Assembly (NCBI GenBank): GCA_963693085.1
Contig: OY856409.1
Location: 1,164,296,749-1,164,360,748 of the forward strand
Source: Alisma plantago-aquatica
Taxonomy: Eukaryota; Streptophyta; Magnoliopsida; Alismatales; Alismataceae
Length of the DNA: 64,000 bases
Direction of reading: 5' to 3'
Each line of letters starts with the position of its first letter. Positions within the stretch are counted from its first letter, which is position 1. The notes under the pieces are model-generated. The model saw nothing but the letters and a program-made list of their open reading frames with translations. It was not told the DNA's origin and ran no database searches. The position numbers and the translations under genes are program-made. Below, one piece after another: positions 10,237-23,592 of this stretch.

Positions 10237-12749
10237 TTCTCAAACCTTGTATCGATCTCTGGTGAGTGAAATAACATGGGGTGAATAAAGTCATCATGGG
10301 AATGACTGATGATCAGGCTTACAAAGTGATGCCTATGTATGAAATGTCCACTGTAGGGACCAAATCCTTAAAATAGGGTTCCTCATAAAGATCTCCCCTA
10401 TAGCGAGGGAACACCATTGAGAAAGGAGGATAAGGGTGGCCAGGTTAAAAAAAAGAAATTGTTTGTTCAATTTTGTAAACATAATTGTTGCTATGGTTGA
10501 TTATATTGTTACACCTACAAGAGAATATTTTGCTCCCCCACAGACCAGTATATCTTGATATACGGACATTATTTTTGTTTCATGGTGTTTTAGGTAAGTA
10601 CTAGACATGGAGGTAGTATGATTTAATAAACTAAATGAAACTACATGAAGGCATTAAAGATAACTTATAAGGAGGATTGGATAGATAACTCTTCTCATGT
10701 AATGGATCTGATGGAAAAATTTCGCATAACCCTTAAAGGGGAAGTATTACACTTTGTAGACATGTTATTTTTAAATAATGGGAATTATTTTCTATTTTAT
10801 ATTGTTTGGTAAAATTGAGTTCCTTGGAATTCTTGGTAATGGCTCACAACTTTTTGGGTCCTTCCTTAATTGAGGGATGCTGAAAGTGAGGTCACATATC
10901 TTAAAACTGTGAGTTCCATTAATCTTGTTCATGAATCTTCGGGGCTTGAATAGGGATGAAACCATCAAGAAGAATTCCAAGTAGACCAATGAAAGAGCCA
11001 TGTAAATAGATGCAAATTAGAGAAGACATAATTGAACTAGCTCAGTGAAGATAATATATATATGAAATTATCAACCTAGTAGATACATAATTTGCAAGCT
11101 AGAAATTAATGAGATTCTAAAAAGAAATCATCCATCTTATGAGATGAAGAAGGAACATTACAGACCAAAATCAAAGGGAACAAGAGGATGGGATATGCAC
11201 AACAATCTCTATCTTGATGTGTATCAATGTTGTGACTGGGATTCTTCAAACTGCATGAAGTAGTGCCAACTAGAATGAAGCACAAATAGGCAATCTATTT
11301 TCTTATTGTGAAATGAATACAAAGAAGCACAGTGTCATTGGGAGAGATATACACCAATGATGCACTAGAAGTAACACAACATTATTGTGAAAGAGATACA
11401 CCAATGATGCAGTGGAAGCACAACGTGTAGTGGGAATGAAGTGACACAAAGACATCAAGGATGGATGGGCTGAATAATAAGAAGATCCATGGAGATCTAA
11501 ATACCCTTCTAATACATATCATCTCCATACACTTTCTCCTGATACTTTATCTCTCCTATATTCACTCCTCCCCACTCACCAATTACAAAGTGATTGGGTA
11601 GTTAGTGCAGAAAAGAGACATACTCCTTGCATGTGGAAAGAGATGCACACATGAGGAGTGGTAGGAAGAAGAAGATTATCAAAGAAGAGGAAGAAAAAGT
11701 CAGCACAAGACCCTCTTTTTTTGGTGCTTTATAGACTAGAACAAGGCCCTTTGTTCTATATATGTCGTGGATATAATTGACAGTGTGAATTAGTGTGATA
11801 CATGACCTGACTAGATAGATCCTAATGGAAAAAAATAAATGGATCTTTGTGTGACCAAAAAAGGAGTTATGAAACAAATCACGAAAATCAATCTAATTAA
11901 ATATTGGAATATTGTGCATTAGGGTAGATACGTATAGGGTCAACAGTGAGAAGTTCACATCCTTAAGTGGCACCCATTGCAGTCCTAATAAAACTGTATG
12001 CACACACTTAGATCAGATAAAGAAAAAGGTCGTATAGTTCAACAAGACCAAATTTGAGAGCCACCTCTAAAGAGATGATGTGTTGTCTAGGACTATAGTT
12101 TCAAAAAGTGTAGATATGTTGAAGATTTGGCTCTAATAGTGTTGACGACAACATATTTTGATCATGTGGATTTGGCTCTATAGTTTTATCTACTACGGGT
12201 GGAAAGATAAATCAAGAGTTGAAACATAGAGTGAGAGTTGGAAACCTTTGGGCCTTGAAGGGATGACTGCATGAAGTAGTGGAAAGTCTTATCTCACATC
12301 AGAAGATATCAGGTGCGTGATCATTGGCTGGTGGGATTTTTATTGTATCCCAATGTTTATCACACTTCTAAGAACAACACACTTGGTATATAGTCGGTTA
12401 GAGAAGGCCACATCTAAGGTACATTTTAACTTGATATAAGACATAGATGATGCCTCTAGGATCTGGGACTAGAGGTGGATTTGTAGGCACAATATTAGAA
12501 TTTGTGGTCAGATATGGGAAGGATATGGAGAAGCAACAACTAGATAGTTAGGGCTCTGGGAGGTAATAAAAGTAGGCAATGGTTGGGATGGAGAGCACAA
12601 ATAGATAAATATTGGACTTTTATGAATGAAGAAGAGGGAAGATGACCACATTGGTAGGGATGGTTCACAGTAGGAAGCCAAGCCACAAAGAGATGGCATC
12701 AACTTGCAAGTGGATGCTTTCTCTTTTTCTCCCTAGGGTTAGGAGTGAT
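10237..12749. other. No gene recognised; possible interior of a minus-strand element
   Basis: Open frames are short and match no family I know. The right edge carries a minus-strand primer site and LTR (12750-13202), so at least the last part should be that element's interior. Two copies of CACCAATGATGCA near 11353 and 11401 form a small local repeat. I could not find a second LTR copy. Confidence 0.3.
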
Positions 12750-13202
12750 GCTCTGATACCATGTGAAAAAAAATAAAATGGGAGTCTAATGAGATATTTT
12801 CTTATTGATAGAAGGAATAATCCTCTCCTATATATAGGAAAGGAGGCAAGCACAAGTGAAATCCTAATCGGCCAAGAACAATTAAGCCCATATTACATAA
12901 TAAACTAATTAAATATAATTGTATCAAAATTGAAGTGATCACTGTAGAAATGTGACCAAATATTCTATATGAAGAAGCACTGAAGAAGGTGTGTATTACA
13001 TTATCATCATTGTTATGATATAATAGGCATATGAACATGCCCAAACGTCCATATTTATGATGATTTGTATGTAAAATGTGCTTGATGTGACCCATGAACC
13101 ACATAAAAATGTGGACTTAGGTGGGAACTTGATGTGCCAAAATTTCTTGCCAAAATGTGTTGTGTCATGAGTTGATGAAGAAGGTATAAGCACTTTTTCA
13201 CA
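12750..13202 (-). mobile_element. Minus-strand LTR (12762-13202) with primer-binding site
   Basis: The LTR has mirrored ends, TGTGAAAA at 12762 and TTTTCACA ending at 13202, for 441 bp. Directly to its left, 12750-12761 is GCTCTGATACCA, the complement of TGGTATCAGAGC, which pairs with the 3' end of initiator-methionine tRNA. This is therefore the 5' LTR of a minus-strand retrotransposon whose interior lies below 12750. A TATA-like CTATATATAG near 12828-12837 fits an LTR promoter. The partner 3' LTR was not found, so the copy is truncated or too diverged. The superfamily is not determined. Confidence 0.65.
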
Positions 13203-13203
13203 C

Positions 13204-13400
13204 TATTAGAGAGTCTATTTAGTTAATTGTTTTAGTCTATTTGTAATACGACCCTTGTTGTGTCTTGGCCTATTAGGATTTGTCTTGTGTCCGTATGCTA
13301 CCCCCTGATCCTATATATAGGAAAGGGGGGATGTCTCCTATAAACAAGAAAGAAACCTCCACATGTTAGGATACTTCCCCCTTTATATCACTTTTCTACA
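13204..13400 (+). repeat. 5' LTR of the small Copia-like element
   Basis: It contains a TATA-like CTATATATAG at 13311-13320. It ends TTTTCTACA, directly joined to the primer-binding site. It shares GTTAATTGTTTTAGTCTATT and ATTAGGATTTGTCTTGTG with the 3' copy. Confidence 0.8.
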
Positions 13401-13412
13401 TGGTATCAGAGA
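13401..13412 (+). other. Primer-binding site (initiator-Met tRNA type)
   Basis: TGGTATCAGAGA directly follows the 5' LTR. It matches the plant initiator-Met tRNA 3' end except at the last base. Confidence 0.8.
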
Positions 13413-15724
13413 AGGTTCTCCCGAGCTTCCCCCAACCTTAAGACAGAGGAGTTTCCTCGCTTTACAGGTTACCACTGCCACTAGGTGTTGTCGAGCTACT
13501 CGGATGGATTTCCCATCCATACTCTTTTTGGATCTGTCTCCATGATCTACTCCATCTTCACCAATAAAAACATCTGATTTGAAGTTGCTGCTACTAGATC
13601 TACATGGGATGCCATGCCACAACTATGATTTGTTGCTATTGGGGCTGTCACATCTATTCATTTTCCAAACTGCACTGTTGTCATCTAATTTTTGTAGATC
13701 TACATCGTCATCTTCTACATCTCTATAGATCTACACCTCCTTTGTCATCTATGCTTCTATTGAGATCTAGTCCCAAATATGGGATAATGATCTCTCCTTT
13801 TGGTGATTTTGGGGATATATCTCCCCTATATTGATATAGTGGAGTTCCAAAAGTATTTTTCAATCATTTTTGAATCTATTCGAACTTGCTTTTGATGATT
13901 CACCATCACAACACGGCGTGTCGGTGTGCGTCTGCTTAAAAAAATCTGATGTGACGATACAAGACACGACATGTCAAATTTTGATACGATGTGTTATTGC
14001 TACCTGACATTTTCTTCCACACAAGCTACATGGCATGCCAGTTACAACATGTAGTGTTGCTACCTTACCACTCCAAGATGTATCAACTGACACAACATGT
14101 CTGTTCATTGACACGGTGTGTCTCCTGCTTCTTATCGGTGCTAACTAATACTGATCCATCTACTTATTTGCAACACCATGTGTCTCTTTATCAACACAAC
14201 ATGTCTGCTGCTTCACGTTTCTATATATTGACATGCTACACATCTACTCATGGTGGAAGGTTCTATGTATGGCGTGATTGTATCCTTTTCTTACCAACAA
14301 CAATTACCTTCCCTTTTTAACATTTTTATATTTTCTTACACCCCAAATTTTCTAGCCCTACATACCTTTTTTGTTTACCTCCTTAATACTTCTCCTACCG
14401 CTCATGTTATTTTTTGCCCTCAGGTACAGACAAATCTCCTTTTTGGGTTGTTAAAAGATCCATTTACTTTTCTACCCAGATATATGTAATCAAGTCATGT
14501 TGCATATTGACTCGCATTATTGGTTACCTCCTCTACATATTTTCCTACACAATCCTGCCTCTACCATTGTTTTTGACTCTCCACTCCAACCACTCTCTTG
14601 GATCTTTTTGTGGTTGGTGTAAGGAGGAGAATAGAGGATGAAGAGTAGAGGGAACAAATGAGATGGAGGAGAAATGAAGAGAAAATAAGAAGACTTTAGT
14701 TCTGCTACAATATGGAACTTCATGCCACCTTTTTGCTGTTGTGTGGTGTTATGTTTGGCTGCTATGTGGATTCTTATACTACTATTTAGTGCTCTTTTTG
14801 CTTCTATATGGATCCTTCTACTATTAAGTGGACTCTTCATATATTTGCTGGTGCTTTTTTCTATTATGTGGAGCTTTTTGCTAATGTTATTGATTTGAAG
14901 GGTCTGAGAAACTTATTCATCATCATCTCACCTGATTGTTATTGATACTTTACTTGTGCTCTCTATTGCTGGTTTTCTGTCTGGCGACGTCATTGTTTCT
15001 ATTTATGCTATGATTAGCACATTTTACTTGCTTCTTTGTGAGTTTGCACTACTATTGTCTGTGTTCTATTTACATGTTGACTCTTTGTAAGTGCCTTGCA
15101 CACATCTACTGTGACTGTGACCTAGCACTCTTTGGACTTTGACGTTTGCTACAAGGATGGAAATTATATGATGAGATGATGATAGTATCTATTCTGACTT
15201 ACATGCTACAATGGATCTTCATGCTTTTCTACTACTTTTGTTCATCTTGGAGGCTTTTTGATGCTTTCTAATTTAGACACTGATCCTTTATCTGGATACA
15301 TCATCTATAGTCTGCTACTATGTTCTAGCACTCTCTGCCTTGTTCCTGCCTTGAGCATGTTGACTGCTTTCTTGTCCGTTCCTTGTTTGCACATTATCTA
15401 CCATTCCTTGTGTCCCAACACTCTCTGGCCTATTTGATGATGATAACAACTGTGGTGAAGACTATGATGCCTACCTATTACTGGTTGATCTACTCAGAGT
15501 CTATTGCACACTGATCAAGAAGCTCCTACTACCTAACTATGTACCCACTTTTGGATTATCTACTTAAGGGGGAGTATTTGTGTGCTTCAATGACTAAATT
15601 GTAATATGGAGAGTGAGAAAATCTTATATGGGCTTGGTTATCTTTTTATTTTATTTTTTAGTCTGACTATTTGTCTGTTTGGATGTTGACTTGGGGTTCT
15701 CCCAAGCTTCAACTTGAGGAGGAG

Positions 15725-15919
15725 TGCTAGAGATTCTATTTAGTTAATTGTTTTAGTCTATTTGTAGTATGTGCCTAGTTGTGTCTTGGTCCATTAGGAT
15801 TTGTCTTGTGCCTGTATGCTTCCCCTTGATCCTAATATAGGAAAGGGGATTTGCCTCCTATCAATAAGAAAAACCCTCTACACGTTGGAAGACTTCCCCC
15901 ATCATATCACTGTTCTACA
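15725..15919 (+). repeat. 3' LTR of the small Copia-like element
   Basis: It begins TGCTAGAG after the purine tract at 15716-15724 and ends GTTCTACA. Compared with the 5' copy it has about 30 substitutions or small gaps in 197 bases by eye, so the insertion is old. Confidence 0.8.
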
Positions 15920-18900
15920 CAAACTATAATGGTCATCCCAAAATCTAATAAATATTTTCAATGTTTTATGGTTGAGAGAGTAGACTGATTAGGTTTAAAA
16001 TATCTTCAAACAAATCAAGTTTTATTATAGTAATTTGAATGCTATTATCTATATTGGATCATATCATTTTTCTACCATCATCAAGGTAGATATGAATGAT
16101 GTGCCTCAGGATAAGGTCGCTTGGGACATAGGGTTGTTAGTGAGCAAAGGGTGACCATAGGTTAGACTATAATTTGATAGAATGTCTAGAGTTTTTTGAA
16201 GTTTGTATAGTGTTATCAATGAGGTGACATGTAAGGAGTGGGACCTACGAAGGGGACCGATCCCTAACTTGTACTTTGAGATTATTCTAACAATACCCCA
16301 ATCATTCATTTACAACATTCTGATAGAAGGGGAGCTAAAACACTCTCAAAATAATATGGCAAAGATAGAGAAACATAGTCATAGCAATGAAAAAGTAAAC
16401 TTTAATTATTACCCCATTATTTCCAAGTACTTGTCTACTTGGACATAAAGAAAACCGAAAAGAAACTAAAACTAAATGGATTGGTTGTAGTGGGAAACCT
16501 AGACATCTCAGAAGCCTTCATAAACTACTGTTGAATAGGTTCCTCAAACCCTAGATCCTCATATAAAAGCTCCTCCTATAGGGTACCAATAGACTCATTT
16601 GCACTTGGGTGAAAGGGAAAATCACCCAGAACATGGGAAACAAGGTAAAACGTTAGCAAAGGTTGAATATACACATAACTAAAACACTTTGGGCATTATA
16701 TTGGGTTATAAGTACATAAGAAATATTCCTACAAGAAGGGGGCCATTTACAATTAGGTAAGTTGAAAAGAAATATAACAAGTGAATGAGGCATATTAAAA
16801 TTCAGATGACAAACATGAAAATAAAAGTGTCTTGCGATTACAATTATTAACAATCTCAATATAAAACAATAAATTTTGCATGCATAACAATGTAGACAAA
16901 ATATACCTAAAATAGGGCCATGACACCACAGGTTCATGATCTAAAATAAATAAGAGTGGAAACATACAACCTAGGTGGGATACACATGCCCTATATAAGT
17001 ATCATTGTACATAAGTTCCAATATTCTAGATATTCTAGTCAAACATATATCATGCATAAATAGAGTGGAAAGACTAGCATTTTAGGTCAATTTTAAAATG
17101 TCAATCATAGAGGGAGAGGTCCAAGAACCAATATGAATAGTTCATCAACCACAAGGAATATAATGTATTAAGAACATGAAACATGAAAGTCCAAGTAATT
17201 AATTTCAAGTAGAGATTAAGAGTTCAAGAGACGCGTCAGTAAAATGAATGTAGGTTTTAGTCAAATAATGCCCAAAATAAAATAGAGGATGTTCATACCT
17301 TATGATCATACCTGTGTATTTAATAACAATCTCTAAATTCAGGGTCTGAGCATTCACCACCTAGTCATAATTTTTAGTCATTGAATTAATATGGATTCCA
17401 TTGAATTCATCAAATTAAAAATGGCCCTATTGTAAGTGGAAATATGATCTTCAAACCTATCTCATTCAATGACTCACAATTTTCTAATTTTAAAAAATGT
17501 ATTTATATGCATTATTTGGATAAACCAATAATTTCCTATGATTTTTACAAGTTAACTTCACTTCTGAATTAAATGGAAAATAAATGGGAAAGGACCAGAG
17601 TGCCCTTGAATGAAATACAAATATCAAATGGAGCATTACCCAGTACTATAGTAATACACATTTAAATCATTCATGGTCAAAGATAGGGAAAGGACATAAA
17701 TACCCATGACGTGTTACATAAATACATCTTCATGTCAGAGATTGGGCTTTTGCCCCAGGGATTAATTTCCCTATGTTTCATGCCATGGGCATTTTAGTGG
17801 AGCTTGAAGCTCTAGAGGAAGCACTAGAGTCAGAACATCATGTGCTGGGGAGACCTTTCCATTGACCTCACTTCATCAGATGGAGGCACGATGCCTTAGT
17901 TCATGCCTCAAAATCACCATACGAGAAGGAAGAACATGTCGTGTCGATGGGATGAAAAAATAGGGAGTTTAGGAACCAAACACCATTGCAAAAGATACAA
18001 GTATTCCCTCACATGCCAATAACACAATGGATGTTTCTTTGGGTCACGGAGGATGCAAATGCACCCAACAAGGTCTTGTAGAGGGTGGCATAGTTGGTGC
18101 CTCGCGTAGGGGTGGTCGGATTAGGGAATAAGACAAAGGAAAAAAAACAAAGATATACTGGTCTAACGATCTACACGAGGGTCCAACAATATTCCACTAT
18201 CAATGTGCATGAGTTGTGATCAATTTTTAGGCTTCAAACAAGGTAAATCAACTAAGACCTTCTTTCCCGATGAGGAGTTAAAACTGCAATAACCGTGGTG
18301 CTAGTCCACTGAGAAATATAGTGGAAAATTGGAGAGAGTAAAGTATGAACTGGAAAAGGGAAACCTATTCATGGTTACCTCACCAGGAGTTCCTCCAAGG
18401 TGAACACAACCACCAGTGCTTAAAGCTTTTCCTATGGGGAAGACGACCACCTACAATAGTTCCTATGCATCACAAGAGAAATCAAACAATGATGAATGCT
18501 CAGGGATCTAGTAGGGAACTTCGTGGATCAAGAGGGACAAGGGAGATGGTTCATGGTGAAGTGGTTTCGAGAAGGGAAGAGTGTAGTAGTGACTACCTTG
18601 GGTATTAAAATGGGTTTTGCAATTTAGTCTCTCACTCACATCAATTAAGGGATGATGGGCTGGGAGTGAAGAGAGGAGTTCATTGGCAAACAAAGCATGA
18701 TGATTTGATGACTATTGTGATCATGAAACCATCAACAGACACACACATACTGCTTTCTCTTGACTCACATGGAAAATGGAGGTAGGGGACAACTCAGCTC
18801 CTCTACACAGAGGTCGGCATACCCGACCCAAGTTGTCTGCATGACACATTACGTCACGAGTACTGAGGATAGAGGGTGTGAAACAAATAATGTCAATTAA

Positions 18901-21780
18901 ATAGATTGCAGACATAGATATAAACATGTACATTCTTTTAGAGTCAAACTAAGGGTAAAAATGGCATCAAATTGGACCCAAAAATTGAAGGTTAACTAAT
19001 GAGAAAATGGGGCACACGATTATACGATTATATCTTGGGTTGGAGGTAAAGAAGATTATAATCTCATCACTAGGCACTAATTACCGAATTTGTGTTTTAG
19101 TTTCAATTATATGATCAACAAGGGTGTATTCGACCCCGGATTAAACCCAAGTTTGGTAAGTACCCTAATATGATTATGGAGAACAAAAATTTGAACATAT
19201 ATTTGAGGCTTTAGGTTATTTATGTTATAATCTAACCATAATTTTTAATCATCCATTTAATGTAATTACCTTGACCTAGTGGTCAAATATAGTGAAGCTC
19301 TCCATATTATCTCGAATCATGTCCCTTTAAGATCCTTAGTCTATCCTAGTGTATATTATTATGGTCAAGACATCTAGATTAATATTATTACTAACTAGTT
19401 CCCAAAATTAAGTATTGTGGTAATAATATCTTATAATTTCCCTAATGAGTCTATTAGGGTTAAAAGATCCTAATGCTAACTAGTTATCATTCCTAGCACA
19501 CTCGGGTGGATTTGACACTCTCATGTGGAATAAACTCGAGTAGGAAAAAAATGAGCTAAATGTTGATACCATTAGACATGAATTCAATAACATCAAGTAT
19601 TTCTAGTGGTTGAAACCATTATACATGGCTTCCTTATCATCATGGCCATCTAGTGGTAGTAGGTAGTATATTTTGGAATGATGAATGAATCATCATGCAA
19701 ACTTTATGACTGATATAGCCAGAGACATGAAAGCAAATGTTTTCAACAGAGCCGTTGAATTTTGGCATCAACCAATACTTCAAAAATCACATTGTGTTTG
19801 TTTTTTAGATGGATGATGTGATTTTGGTAAAGATCTTGAAAGGTGCATAAGATGCACCAAGGAGGTTCACAAGAAAGGTGAAGAACTTAATAGAAATAGG
19901 GGGAAGATGAGAGACTCTAAATGTAAAAATTGTGAGAAGTTTTAACAGAATGTAGTGGATGTGAGGCCCTCAATAAGATTAAAATAGTGTACAATCATTA
20001 GGATGAATTTTAGATTAAATCCATCATAAAATAGCATACAAAAAAAGCTTTATAACAAGACAAATATAAAACATTTATATTCCCCTCTTTTGATTAAAAT
20101 TTTCAAATAAAAAACTTCAAGTGTGAAATCACAGTTGGACTAGAGTTTGTACGCACAAAAAAACCTTATATGCTTGGTGTCTGTATATCTTTTAGTCTTG
20201 AAACTAAGACCATAAGTATTATCTTGATCTTATCAAGCTAAGAAAAGGTCACTATATCACCATAGATGCATTTTTTTGGATAAAAAGACATTAAATGTAA
20301 ACCAACATATGCAAATATGAATGAATTGAATTCATATTTATTGATTATAGAAGGTAGGTTATATTTAGATTTTAATACATAATTTACAACATGATACTAA
20401 ACCTAAACTAGTCGATCACCTTACATATACAATAAACTATAAAGGAAATATAATACATGACATGGCATCAACTACTCACCCAAACACTCTGGCCAGGTGT
20501 GAGTTTATGGACCCTCTAGACTAATTAATGTTATAATCTATTAGTTTGTTATTGTATTGACCTTTCTACTGCTATGATAAACCTCACAAGAATGGAACAA
20601 CCACCTGGGAATCATATAAAGACCATATGAATGAAAAAATCCCCATAAAGATAGATAGACATGTGCTGACAATATAAGAGAAATGAAGTAATATGAAAAG
20701 GTGCTAATTATCTACTTTATAAAAATTATCAATATCTTTATTACCAATAAAAAAGTGTTTTATCACACTATATAGTGTCATTTTAGTATATTAAGTTGTC
20801 TATTCAACATAAAGACAATTTCAAATAAGTAAACATGTAATCACTTATAGTGCTTGAATGGGAAGTTATATATATAATAACAAAAGTTATGATTAACAAT
20901 AACTTGTATATCCTATTATTGACTATTTTTTTTGTCTTGATATACCTAACCAAGTTACATTGTAAGGATAGAAATACACTTAGCTCTTGAGTTTTCCTTC
21001 CTAGACAATTCCATGCCATGCCTTGATCATTCTGAGTATACAAGTGTAGTAGAAACATAAACATTAGATCCATCTTGGGTACTCAAGACACAAAACCTCA
21101 TTATATCACATAGAAACATCATATTTCAATATTTTGTATAGCATAAGAAGGATGTATCTATAAAAAAATGGAGATAAAATCTTGATCACACATGAAAATG
21201 GATGATGCCAGGGTAATGAGGGGACCTAAAACTCATATGGATCTTTCTCACCAACATATACTCAATAATTTTATGACTCTGAGCAACTTCACATTATCCA
21301 TGGACATATACAAGTATAATCATTTCTCTTTGATAAAATTTAAATACTAGGAAAGTTTTGTGATGGGTAATAAATCAAAGAGTAATATGAATGATAGGTC
21401 CTCTTTAATAATCATCTATATTATGGAGAAAAACATAACATAAATGGATATAATTATTTGATTTTGATGTTGTCATTTTTTTTATAAAAAATTATAGAAC
21501 AAGTGAAAAAATGTGAAAAGAGAGAGGAGAGATAGTTAAAAAGACCGTATGATTTCAAAAGCATTACATCATGATTGGCTTGAGTTTTATATGTCAACTA
21601 AATTGTATTATTTGTAATTTTCTCTACAAACTACTTTTTTGTAGTAGTATCTGGGTTTCTATCTAGTTAGGTTCAAAATAGATGAAAGCTCATTGCATTC
21701 TCATTTGTTTTATAGGGGTACGAAAGAGTTTTAAATTATAAAGTTTCGATTCCTTTACCCACAAGTATATGCGATCATTA
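15920..21780. other. No gene recognised in about 5.9 kb
   Basis: AT-rich sequence with only short open frames and no family match. Stretches near 16540-16640 and 17560-17780 (AAAGGACCAGAGTGCCCTTG and similar) have the texture of the large Gypsy LTRs elsewhere in the window. The region is plausibly eroded LTR DNA, but no ends, primer site or target duplication could be fixed. Confidence 0.3.
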
Positions 21781-22223
21781 TTGTCAAGGTTATCTCCTAG
21801 AGGAACATTCTTTCTTAGTATCGACACCCTTTGCGTTGAAAGAACTAGATTGCTGAGAGTAACTTGGGATTTGTTTTGAGTGAATCAATAAAAAATTATC
21901 TGGATAAGTAATTTCAACTAATAATAACGAGTAACAATTACATGATGTTATGAAGTTTACATCAGGCTTAGGTGTCTTAGGTTTTATCGCCCATATTTCA
22001 CTATATTCTATTCCAGAATGACTACCGAATCCCAAAATAAATTGATAGGACACATCTTCTAATAATAAACATGCATACACAAATAAACAAACAAATAATT
22101 ACACGTGATTTTTCAAGTACATTTAGTTAGCAGATTTAGAAATATATATAAAGAAAAAGTATTACTTAAAATTGTCGTAATATGTATTATGTACGAACAC
22201 ACTAGTCTCACGAACAAGTTAGC
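21781..22223 (-). other. Downstream flank of the F-box pseudogene, one unrecognised ORF
   Basis: A minus-strand frame of 96 codons (22080-21790) is open but matches nothing I know. It follows the FBD stop codon by about 145 bases. It may be chance or the remains of a 3' exon. Confidence 0.2.
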
Positions 22224-22562
22224 CTAGACGTTTGATCTAGTAACCCTGTTAACAACAAGCTCAATATTGGGTGGCAATATCTTCTCGAGTGTCACAATGC
22301 CCTTATCGACAGATTTTACAAACTTTTGTAGGTTGGAACCTTGTAGTCGCGATGGAAAGAAATCATCAGCAACATCTCGGACAAAAACCCTCTCAAGTTT
22401 GACAGCGCATTTTGAAAGGTAATTGACTAAGTTGATGACGACGTCATGGCCGATACAACCAACAAGTTGGATCTGTTTGAGATATATGTGTGGCACCGGC
22501 AGGGGCGTTGTCTCACTTGTCATTTCATCTGAATCGCAATCTGATGCTACCTCATGATTGAC
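22224..22562 (-). pseudogene. F-box/LRR/FBD pseudogene, FBD exon
   Basis: The exon follows a plausible acceptor (ATTTCAG) ending at 22563 and runs about 112 codons to a stop at 22224. It shows the FBD pattern: LKQIQLVGCIGHDVVINLV, then YLSKCAVKLERVFV, then about 40 residues on, LEKILPPNIELVV. FBD domains end plant F-box/LRR proteins, which act as substrate receptors of SCF ubiquitin ligases (known of the family). The exon itself is undamaged, but the rest of the gene is broken by frameshifts and a transposon insertion, so it is unlikely to make a full protein. Confidence 0.8.
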
Positions 22563-22819
22563 CTGAAATGATTTCATAACAATGTGATATTTTAGTCCTA
22601 ATTGGTCGCTATCCTTTCATCGAGCTAAAACTATCTATATATCTATATATACATTCATACCGTCAGTGTATAACTTCGTAACATAAATCTGCAATGCATG
22701 TGCTTTAATTGGGGCATTGCCGGATAGTTCTTTATAATGGAAAGATGAACAAAGACCTGCGCAAGAATAAGAAAGTCAAAATTTTAAGTCATGATCGATG
22801 TATTTACTATGCAAGGAAT

Positions 22820-23452
22820 CTGTCTTTCCATACCAAGTGAAGTGTATTCAACCCAACTAGACACCATTTGGTTGAGACTAACCCCGTCTTGAACAGAGTA
22901 ACAGAAAGAAAGTGAAGCTTAGGTGCATGCCGTATGTCCAAAGCAGACAGATTGCTGGTGTCTCAAGATTAGGGGCACAAGCAACCACTATATTTACTAA
23001 GGGTACCGAAAGAGGATATATGTGTATAGAAAGCAGCCTCAGCCTTAGACGTGGACCGTCAATTGTGAGTGTCGACAGTTGATGTGGCCATACCACAGTA
23101 AGTTGATGGAGCAGAGGGCAGCACGCCAACAAGTATTCCAGGAAGCCATTTTCGATGCCTACTCCATCCAAGGAAACGGAGCTCAGTGACTTGATGTAGG
23201 ACGAGCCCGTGGGGGTCTTGATGAATGGGAAGATGCAACCGCCAGACAAGGAGTAATATTTGAGTGAACTACTATAACTTTTCCCCATGTCCAAACCTAG
23301 GCGCCGCACTGACTTGGTCAGCGCTGCCTCTATCCATGCATCAATTTCATGCCTGTAAAACTCCCCATCCAAGAGCTCGGTATGGAGGTAGAAATCGTTC
23401 ATTGTCGTGCCTTTGTGCGATTGTAAGGCCAGGCTCACCCTCTCTTGACAAA
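22820..23452 (-). pseudogene. F-box/LRR/FBD pseudogene, LRR part
   Basis: From 23452 downward the minus strand encodes an LRR region typical of F-box/FBD proteins: WIEAALTKSVRRLGLDMG, IKSLSSVSLDGVGIENGF, LLACCPLLHQLTVVW, then LRLLSIHIY and APNLE. Near 22950 the frame shifts by one base. The continuation APKLHFLSVTLFKTGLVST lies in a different frame and runs to about 22820, where a GTATGG donor follows CACTTG. A further small exon may lie at about 22670-22758 after the acceptor CTTGCGCAG. The F-box part is 7.35 kb away at 30806-31048, separated by the MULE. Confidence 0.8.
23444..23452. other. MULE target-site duplication, left copy
   Basis: CTTGACAAA, nine bases, identical to 30806-30814. 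Nine bases is the usual size for Mutator-like elements. Confidence 0.95.
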
Positions 23453-23592
23453 GGCCAAAAAACCAAAATGACACATTTGTCATATTTTATTTTCTAAATG
23501 GCACATTCTTGAACTTATTGTCCAAAATGACACATTTGGGAGCAATGTGTCCCTTTTTGGGACGCATTGCTGTCTCGCGAGCCAATGCGTCC
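23453..23592. repeat. MULE left terminal inverted repeat
   Basis: It starts GGCCAAAAAACCAAAATG. It is mirrored at the right end with scattered substitutions, most of them A/G or C/T. Confidence 0.9.

Larger units (their letters stand above)
13204..15919 (+). mobile_element. Small non-coding Copia-like LTR element (2.7 kb)
   Basis: Two direct repeats of about 196 bp bound the element: 13204-13400 and 15725-15919, roughly 85% alike by eye. The primer site TGGTATCAGAGA follows the first LTR with no gap. The purine tract GAGGAGGAG precedes the second LTR, in the context CAACTTGAGGAGGAGTG typical of plant Copia elements. Flanking five-mers are CACAC and CAAAC, a near-perfect target duplication. 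The 2.3-kb interior has no gag, protease, integrase or reverse transcriptase frame that I can recognise, so the element is non-autonomous or fully decayed. Its left end lies one base from the minus-strand LTR. Confidence 0.8.

Noticed and set aside
13363..14840. Several 60-109-codon frames within the small Copia-like element.
   Set aside because: No gag or pol motif could be read, and frames on both strands overlap; treated as chance.
18345..18608. An 87-codon plus-strand frame.
   Set aside because: No family resemblance, and a minus-strand frame overlaps it.
16460..18720. A decayed minus-strand Gypsy LTR.
   Set aside because: Only general texture supports it; no ends, primer site or tract were found.
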